Assembly (NCBI GenBank): GCA_018657585.1
Contig: JABHWX010000057.1
Coordinates: 1 to 37,319 of the forward strand
Direction of reading: 5' to 3'
Origin: Phycisphaerae bacterium
GTDB taxonomy: Bacteria > Planctomycetota > Phycisphaerae > Phycisphaerales > SM1A02
DNA: 37,319 nucleotides
Positions 33,132 to 37,319 of the stretch are shown piece after piece; positions within the stretch are counted from its first letter, which is position 1, and each line of letters opens with the position of its first letter. Position numbers and translations under genes: made by a program. Below the pieces are notes generated by a model, which saw only the letters and a list, made by a program, of their open reading frames with translations, was not told the origin of the DNA and did no database searches.

Positions 33132-33959
33132 ATGAGATTCGGAAAAAACATGTTAAGAACAAGTAATCCTGCCCTAAAGAATCAAACAGCTTGGCGCGAT
33201 GGGGTGGCAGAAGGCGGAACTGGAACTGCCTCTATTCAAGGTGCTGTAAATAAAACAGCCATGCTGACAGCCGTCGCGCTAGCTGGAGGAATGGGCAGCA
33301 TCGTTCTTATGAAAAACCCTAATTTCAGCCAATACGCTTGGATTCTCGGAATTGGCGGTTTTATTGCAACTCTTGTTGTGTACTTCATGATTTTACGAAA
33401 TCCCATGCGGGCAAAAAGTATGGCTTGGGTATACGCGGCAATACAAGGTGCATTCCTTGGTGTTCTCACAAAAGCACTTGATAGCACTCTTGCTTCAATG
33501 GAAATAGCTGTCCCTGGAGGGCTTGCTCTTCAAGCATTCGCAATCACGATGAGCGTTTTGGTTGCCATGCTCACTTTGTATTATTTCCGAATTCTTAAAC
33601 CAACAAAAATGTTTGTAAATGTTGTTTCTGTTTTAACCCTTGGGATTTTTATCACATACATGGTTTCATTCGCCATGTCGTTCTTTGGTGCCGAAATGCC
33701 ATTCCTTAATCTTGGATCTGCTATCAAAGGTGGAACCGCGGGGTGGATTGGGGTTGGAATCAACGTATTAATTTTAGGCGTTGCATCGCTTTGGCTCATC
33801 ATTGATTTTGGAATGATCGAACAACAGATTCAATCTGGAGCTCCAAAACAGATGGAGTGGTTCTGTGGTTTTATTCTGATGGTAACACTCGTCTGGATTT
33901 ATCTAGAAGCCCTCAAGTTATGTTTCAGGCTTGCTGTTCTTTTGAACAATAGAGATTAA
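33132..33959 (+). CDS. Bax inhibitor-1/YccA-type membrane protein (BaxI_1 family)
   Basis: 275 aa. A soluble N-terminus with TSNPALKNQTAW is the mark of the BaxI_1 group, followed by about seven hydrophobic helices spread from residue 45 to 270. Bax inhibitor-1 relatives act as membrane regulators or pH-gated calcium channels; the bacterial role is unclear. A strong GGAGG ribosome site lies 9 nt before the ATG, unlike most neighbours. The stop overlaps the convergent ribBA stop by 4 nt (33956-33959). Confidence 0.85.
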   Translation: MRFGKNMLRTSNPALKNQTAWRDGVAEGGTGTASIQGAVNKTAMLTAVALAGGMGSIVLMKNPNFSQYAWILGIGGFIATLVVYFMILRNPMRAKSMAWVYAAIQGAFLGVLTKALDSTLASMEIAVPGGLALQAFAITMSVLVAMLTLYYFRILKPTKMFVNVVSVLTLGIFITYMVSFAMSFFGAEMPFLNLGSAIKGGTAGWIGVGINVLILGVASLWLIIDFGMIEQQIQSGAPKQMEWFCGFILMVTLVWIYLEALKLCFRLAVLLNNRD

Positions 33960-35140
33960 CGATCGCAATCTGCGTCGATTGGAATTTGCTGTTCAATATC
34001 AATTCCAAAACCATGCAGAGCCGTTAAGTGTTTTGGATGATTCGTAAGCAAGTTTAATTTCTTCAAGCCTAGGTCGCGAATTATTTGAACGCCTGTTCCA
34101 TAATCACGACGATCCATCGGATGCTCTGAAACAGTTAAATCTGGAACATTGAAATCAGTTTCAGGTCGTTGTATTTTTTGTAAGCGATCAATAAACTCAT
34201 CCCCATATTGTTCTGGTCGCATATATATTAGTGCACCCCTCCCAGTGGCCGCAATCATTCTCAGTGATGCTCGCAGTTCGCGACCGGATGGGTGATTAGT
34301 TGCATCAAAAATGTCTCCAAGTAAATTTCGTCTATGAACCCTGACAAGTGTGGGTTCCTCTATCGCTTTCGCCGTCCCGTATTCATCAAGTTCCCCAACT
34401 CCTCCAACAGTAAGAGCAAGATGGGGAACAGCATCAATGTCACTGTGGTACGCAATTAAATTAAAGGTGCCGTATGGTGTTTCGATTGGTGTGCCGCATC
34501 GTGGATCAATTCGACTGACAAGGCTTTCACGTGCAAGTCGATACTCAATAATTTGTTCTACAGAACACATCTTTAAAGAATGTTCTTCGCAAATTTTTTC
34601 TAAGTCTGGCACTCTTGCCATCTCACCATCTTCCTTAACAATTTCAATAATGACAGCGGAAGGTGTAAGGCCAGCAAGTTTGCAAAGATCGACCGAACCC
34701 TCGGTCTGACCGGTGCGAGCAAGTACCCCACCATCTCGCGCACGAAGTGGGTTTATGTGTCCAGGACGAACAAAATCGTCTGGTCTTGTGTTTGGATCAG
34801 CAAGCAGTTCAAGCGTCTTCACCCTATCCGCAGCAGAGATGCCTGTACTCACGTTGTGTCGCGGGTGCCCATCCACACTAATTGTAAATGGAGTACCTCG
34901 AACACTTGTGTTGTCTGAAACTTGGGGACCTAACTCAAGACGATCACAATCTTCACCAGTCATGGCGACGCAGAGATAACCACCACCGATACGAGTAAAA
35001 AAGTTGATGAGTTCAATATCAATATGTTCAGTAGCAACTACAAAATCACCTTCGTTTTCCCTATTTTCATCGTCCACAAGGACGATGACCTTCCCATCAC
35101 GAAGGTCGCTTATTATTTCCTCTATTGGTGCTAACGCCAT
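33956..35140 (-). CDS. ribB: RibBA-like protein: RibB domain plus degenerate GTP cyclohydrolase II domain
   Basis: 394 aa. Residues 1-205 are 3,4-dihydroxy-2-butanone 4-phosphate synthase: DDENRENEGDF (23-33), STGISAADR (98-106), RPGHINPLRARDGGVL (125-140). Gln145 stands where E. coli RibB has metal ligand His153. Residues 206-394 follow the RibA fold, ending LTNHPK, but its zinc site is gone: aligned without gaps, the three Cys become Asn272, His283 and Ser285, and the RQEGR catalytic loop reads RPEQY. It thus probably makes only the butanone precursor of riboflavin, as proposed for RibBX-type homologues. TAAAAT lies 6 nt before the ATG. Confidence 0.88.
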   Translation of the reverse strand: MALAPIEEIISDLRDGKVIVLVDDENRENEGDFVVATEHIDIELINFFTRIGGGYLCVAMTGEDCDRLELGPQVSDNTSVRGTPFTISVDGHPRHNVSTGISAADRVKTLELLADPNTRPDDFVRPGHINPLRARDGGVLARTGQTEGSVDLCKLAGLTPSAVIIEIVKEDGEMARVPDLEKICEEHSLKMCSVEQIIEYRLARESLVSRIDPRCGTPIETPYGTFNLIAYHSDIDAVPHLALTVGGVGELDEYGTAKAIEEPTLVRVHRRNLLGDIFDATNHPSGRELRASLRMIAATGRGALIYMRPEQYGDEFIDRLQKIQRPETDFNVPDLTVSEHPMDRRDYGTGVQIIRDLGLKKLNLLTNHPKHLTALHGFGIDIEQQIPIDADCDR

Positions 35141-35146
35141 TCGCTT

Positions 35147-35152
35147 ATTTTA
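35147..35152 (-). promoter_or_regulatory. Candidate -10 element of the RibBA-like gene
   Basis: On the minus strand TAAAAT (5/6) lies 6 nt before the ATG at 35140, predicting a leaderless mRNA. No convincing -35 is present. It overlaps the -35 of the divergent M42 gene. Confidence 0.4.
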
Positions 35153-35178
35153 CTCGGTTTGGTGCCTGGCACTATGAT
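35149..35178 (+). promoter_or_regulatory. Promoter of the M42 peptidase gene, probably leaderless
   Basis: TTTACT (35149-35154), an 18-nt spacer and TATGAT (35173-35178) match sigma70 at 4/6 and 5/6. The ATG at 35185 comes 6 nt later, so transcription should begin at the start codon itself. There is no Shine-Dalgarno. Confidence 0.5.
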
Positions 35179-35184
35179 ACGCAG

Positions 35185-36288
35185 ATGAAAAAGCATCTGA
35201 ATTGGTTGATGGATATAACTGCTATTCCGACGGCTGCGGGTCAGGAGTGGCGAGTTGTTGATTGGGTTGAACAGTGGGTTAATAAACAAAAGGGTATTGA
35301 ATTTCGTAAAGACAAATTCGGAAACTTGATTCTCACCCAAACTCGCAAATCATCCAGAAAACCAATCTATATCACCGCTCACTTAGATCACCCTGCATTT
35401 GTGGTTCGTAAACAAATCGATGATCAACATCTCGAAATGGAGTTTAGGGGTGGTGTAAACGATGCTTATTTTGTCGGAGCCAAAGTCGAAGTGTTTGACA
35501 ATGAAGACAACCGTTACATAGGCACAATTCAATCGCTCGACGCAAAGGCGAAACCATTTAAGCGAGTTGTTGTGCAACTCAATAAAGGTGTTGCAGGAAT
35601 ACTGATTCAAGATGACATTGCTCGCTGGAGGTTCCCTCCTCCAGTTGTAAAAAACGGCTTGCTACATGCCCCCGCTTGTGATGATCTTGCGGGCGTTGCT
35701 GCAGCTGTTTGCGCACTCGATAAAATTAAAAAAATACCTGCTCTCGGAAACGTCGGTGTACTTCTAACACGGGCCGAGGAAATTGGTTTTGTTGGCGCAA
35801 TTGCTGCGGCGAAACATCGCTCAGTTCCAAAAACGTCGAGATTGCTCTGCCTTGAAACATCAAGAAGTTTTCCAGAGTCACCTATTGGCGGCGGGCCAAT
35901 TCTTCGGGTAGGTGATAAGACCAGTGTATTTGGACCTGAGCTTACGAACGCTGCAACTGAAATCATGAACGCGCAAAAGAATTTTTCTTGGCAACGAAAA
36001 CTAATGCCTGGTGGGACGTGTGAGTCCACTGCATTTTGTGGCTACGGTTTTCTTTCAACGTGTTTATGCTTAGCATTAGGTAATTACCACAACATGAAAG
36101 ACATTGATGGTGTTTTACAAAAGAACAAGCCCGCAAAAGTCGCTCCTGAAGTTATATCAGTGAACGATTTTCATGGGCTTGTTGATATGTTAAAAATTGT
36201 TTGCCGAGACTTAGATAAACCAAGAAAAACAACTCTGCGCAAAGGTCTCGAAACTCGGTTAACAATGTATCGCAAAATCCTTAGTTAG
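35185..36288 (+). CDS. Divergent M42-family aminopeptidase
   Basis: 367 aa from the ATG at 35185, which follows a -10 element by 6 nt; an earlier in-frame start at 35125 lies in the divergent gene. The M42 metal and catalytic motifs can be followed: TAHLDHPAF (His and Asp, with His in place of the usual Glu after Asp), ACDDLAGVAAAV (bridging Asp), RAEEIGFVGA (Glu pair), CLETSRS, and GNYHNMKD with the last His. Family members are large cobalt or zinc aminopeptidases in the cytoplasm. The changes around the first and last motif make it a distant branch whose substrate is unknown. Its 3' end overlaps the convergent lipoprotein gene by 8 nt. Confidence 0.82.
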   Translation: MKKHLNWLMDITAIPTAAGQEWRVVDWVEQWVNKQKGIEFRKDKFGNLILTQTRKSSRKPIYITAHLDHPAFVVRKQIDDQHLEMEFRGGVNDAYFVGAKVEVFDNEDNRYIGTIQSLDAKAKPFKRVVVQLNKGVAGILIQDDIARWRFPPPVVKNGLLHAPACDDLAGVAAAVCALDKIKKIPALGNVGVLLTRAEEIGFVGAIAAAKHRSVPKTSRLLCLETSRSFPESPIGGGPILRVGDKTSVFGPELTNAATEIMNAQKNFSWQRKLMPGGTCESTAFCGYGFLSTCLCLALGNYHNMKDIDGVLQKNKPAKVAPEVISVNDFHGLVDMLKIVCRDLDKPRKTTLRKGLETRLTMYRKILS

Positions 36289-37015
36289 ATAAAACAAGCT
36301 CAACCATATAATCGGCGGCTGCTTGGTCGTTGCCTTCCTCTTTCAATGTTTGAATGGCTACTATGAGTGCTGCGTTGCGGGATGAAGAGCCCATCGCTCC
36401 ATCTTCGATGATGGTTTCAAGAGCAGCCATTCTCGCTTCGCCCTCAAGCTCATCACGAATCATCTGAATTCCCAACATCGCTACTGCGTTTGAATCATCA
36501 AGGGAATGTGAGGCTCCTCTAAATAATTCAAGTTCATGCATAAACTCTCTTATTTCTGAGCCATCTTGTTCACCGTGTGGGTGCTCACCTAGACGTTCGC
36601 CGTGCAGATTCTTTCCATATCCACTGCGTATGTGTGCCACGTATTCTCGCATCCCATCCCTGTCTTCTGGTGGACCGCCTTGCAAATGCATCATCCGGTT
36701 CCTCATCTGCGGGTGGGGCATTTCTTTTCCATTTACCCACTTCATCAACTGTATTGACTCTTCATCAGCAACAGCCATGATTGCAATACTCATTTCTCCA
36801 TCGGTGACATCCAAATCGATATCTCCCATGATTTCACTGATGTCAATAGTTTGCTCTTCGCCATTCACAAGGACAATTATTTCACCGCTATCAACCTCAA
36901 CATCTACTTCCATTTCAGTTGGTTGTAATGTTGCTATTGTTGCATTCTTTGTTTTAGAACAGCCAGCGAAAATAAGTGTTGAAGTAATTGCAATAGTTGT
37001 TACTAGATATTTAAT
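36281..37015 (-). CDS. Putative lipoprotein of unknown function, apparent AUU start
   Basis: 210 aa can be read from the first ATG (36913), but the frame stays open upstream to 37078 and encodes a perfect lipoprotein signal there: basic KY, hydrophobic LVTTIAITSTLIFAG, then Cys19 in a lipobox. No ATG, GTG or TTG is in frame; an ATT at 37015 comes 7 nt after AAAGGA and would give 244 aa. The mature part has an acidic beta-rich region, a Met/His-rich middle (MRNRMMHLQGGPP, HGERLGEHPHGE) and a helical C-terminus like HEAT or TPR-type repeats. No family is recognised. A membrane-anchored periplasmic location is likely. Confidence 0.65.
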   Translation of the reverse strand: MKYLVTTIAITSTLIFAGCSKTKNATIATLQPTEMEVDVEVDSGEIIVLVNGEEQTIDISEIMGDIDLDVTDGEMSIAIMAVADEESIQLMKWVNGKEMPHPQMRNRMMHLQGGPPEDRDGMREYVAHIRSGYGKNLHGERLGEHPHGEQDGSEIREFMHELELFRGASHSLDDSNAVAMLGIQMIRDELEGEARMAALETIIEDGAMGSSSRNAALIVAIQTLKEEGNDQAAADYMVELVLSN

Positions 37016-37020
37016 GTATG

Positions 37021-37028
37021 TTTCCTTT
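37021..37028 (-). promoter_or_regulatory. Ribosome binding site that supports the AUU start
   Basis: On the minus strand AAAGGAAA lies with its GGA 7 nt before ATT at 37015-37013, the ideal distance for a Shine-Dalgarno. No such element precedes the ATG at 36913. This site decides the start proposed for the lipoprotein gene. Confidence 0.5.
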
Positions 37029-37044
37029 GGGTTTGAACATACAG

Positions 37045-37070
37045 AATAGCGTCCTGCGCTATTTTTTATT
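37045..37070 (+). terminator. Intrinsic terminator on the plus strand
   Basis: AATAGCG (37045-37051) and CGCTATT (37057-37063) form a perfect 7-bp stem with a 5-nt loop, followed on the plus strand by TTTTATT. The flanking genes are both minus strand, where an A-run precedes the stem and no U-run follows. It may end an antisense or long 3' transcript from the M42 gene, or act as a hairpin between the two minus-strand genes. Confidence 0.55.
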
Positions 37071-37075
37071 GCATT

Positions 37076-37319
37076 TTATTCTTGAACTCGTTGCAATTCA
37101 ATAGATAATTTGAGGATCTGGGTTTCAGATACTTTAATTGCTGAAATAACTACGCCGTGTGTTTCAATTATTTCGCTTTGCGCTGGTACGTGCCCCAGTT
37201 GAGCCAACACAAACCCTGCAATCGTGTCGTACTCTTCATCCTCTGGCAGTTCAAGCCCAAGCTCATCGTTAAAGTCATCAAGACTATATCGCCCATCAAC
37301 CTCAACGAGATTTTCATTA
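37076..37319 (-). CDS. C-terminal part of a CorC/HlyC-type transporter-associated protein (partial)
   Basis: A minus-strand frame is open from the window edge to a TAA at 37076-37078 and gives about 80 residues. The sequence has DGRYSLDDFND, LGLELPEDEEYDTIAGFVLAQLGHVP and a GVVISAIKVSE end, the pattern of the CorC_HlyC (transporter-associated) domain. That domain ends CNNM/hemolysin-family membrane proteins with CBS domains, and CorC, which are linked to magnesium or cobalt efflux. The N-terminal part lies beyond the window. The lipoprotein gene follows in the same frame after a short gap. Confidence 0.85.
   Translation of the reverse strand, partial: NENLVEVDGRYSLDDFNDELGLELPEDEEYDTIAGFVLAQLGHVPAQSEIIETHGVVISAIKVSETQILKLSIELQRVQE

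Overview
The window is a compact, AT-leaning bacterial chromosome segment with about 36 protein genes and no visible rRNA, tRNA, CRISPR array or insertion sequence. Several features fit a diderm of the Planctomycetota/PVC type: a YidC with a long periplasmic domain and a strongly basic C-terminal tail, MqnE of the futalosine menaquinone route, an IspE of the MEP pathway, a BaxI_1-type Bax-inhibitor protein, an AsmA-like envelope protein, and an exosortase/PEP-CTERM-type polysaccharide deacetylase. The phylum assignment is inference; no rRNA or marker phylogeny was possible.

Layout. (1) 1-5.5 kb is a surface-polysaccharide cluster: a minus-strand operon of three WcaF-like hexapeptide acyltransferases and a family 2 glycosyltransferase with overlapping stops and starts, a plus-strand formyltransferase and polysaccharide deacetylase pair, and an extended SDR epimerase. 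(2) 5.5-8.7 kb is a minus-strand overlapping run, parA > vanZ-like > murJ. (3) 8.8-12.3 kb holds recO, an M16 peptidase and lpdA. (4) 12.5-19.9 kb runs mostly plus: metallophosphoesterase, yidC, mnmE, thioesterase, then minus-strand dciA, an orphan ABC ATPase, and parB preceded by two parS palindromes. The yidC-mnmE-parB grouping, parS and dciA suggest that the replication origin is close, though no DnaA-box cluster was found. (5) 19.9-28.6 kb contains two small hypothetical genes, mqnE, a secreted unknown, MOSC-mobA-fkbM, and minus-strand ispE > M3 peptidase > YdeP-like molybdopterin oxidoreductase. (6) 28.6-37.3 kb contains the AsmA-like protein, tag, nif3, BaxI, a ribBA with a degenerate second domain, a divergent M42 peptidase, a lipoprotein that seems to start at AUU, and the end of a CorC/HlyC-type protein.

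Themes. Gene packing is extreme: four convergent pairs overlap at their stop codons, and many same-strand pairs share ATGA, GTGA, TAATG or TGATG. Several first genes have a -10-like hexamer only about 6 to 8 nt before the start and no Shine-Dalgarno, which points to leaderless transcripts. I did not find a wholly new multi-gene system. The most interesting signals are a parS embedded in the parB promoter, loss of key catalytic residues in MnmE, in the RibA half of RibBA and in one acyltransferase, the AUU-start lipoprotein, and a structured 240-nt region after parB.
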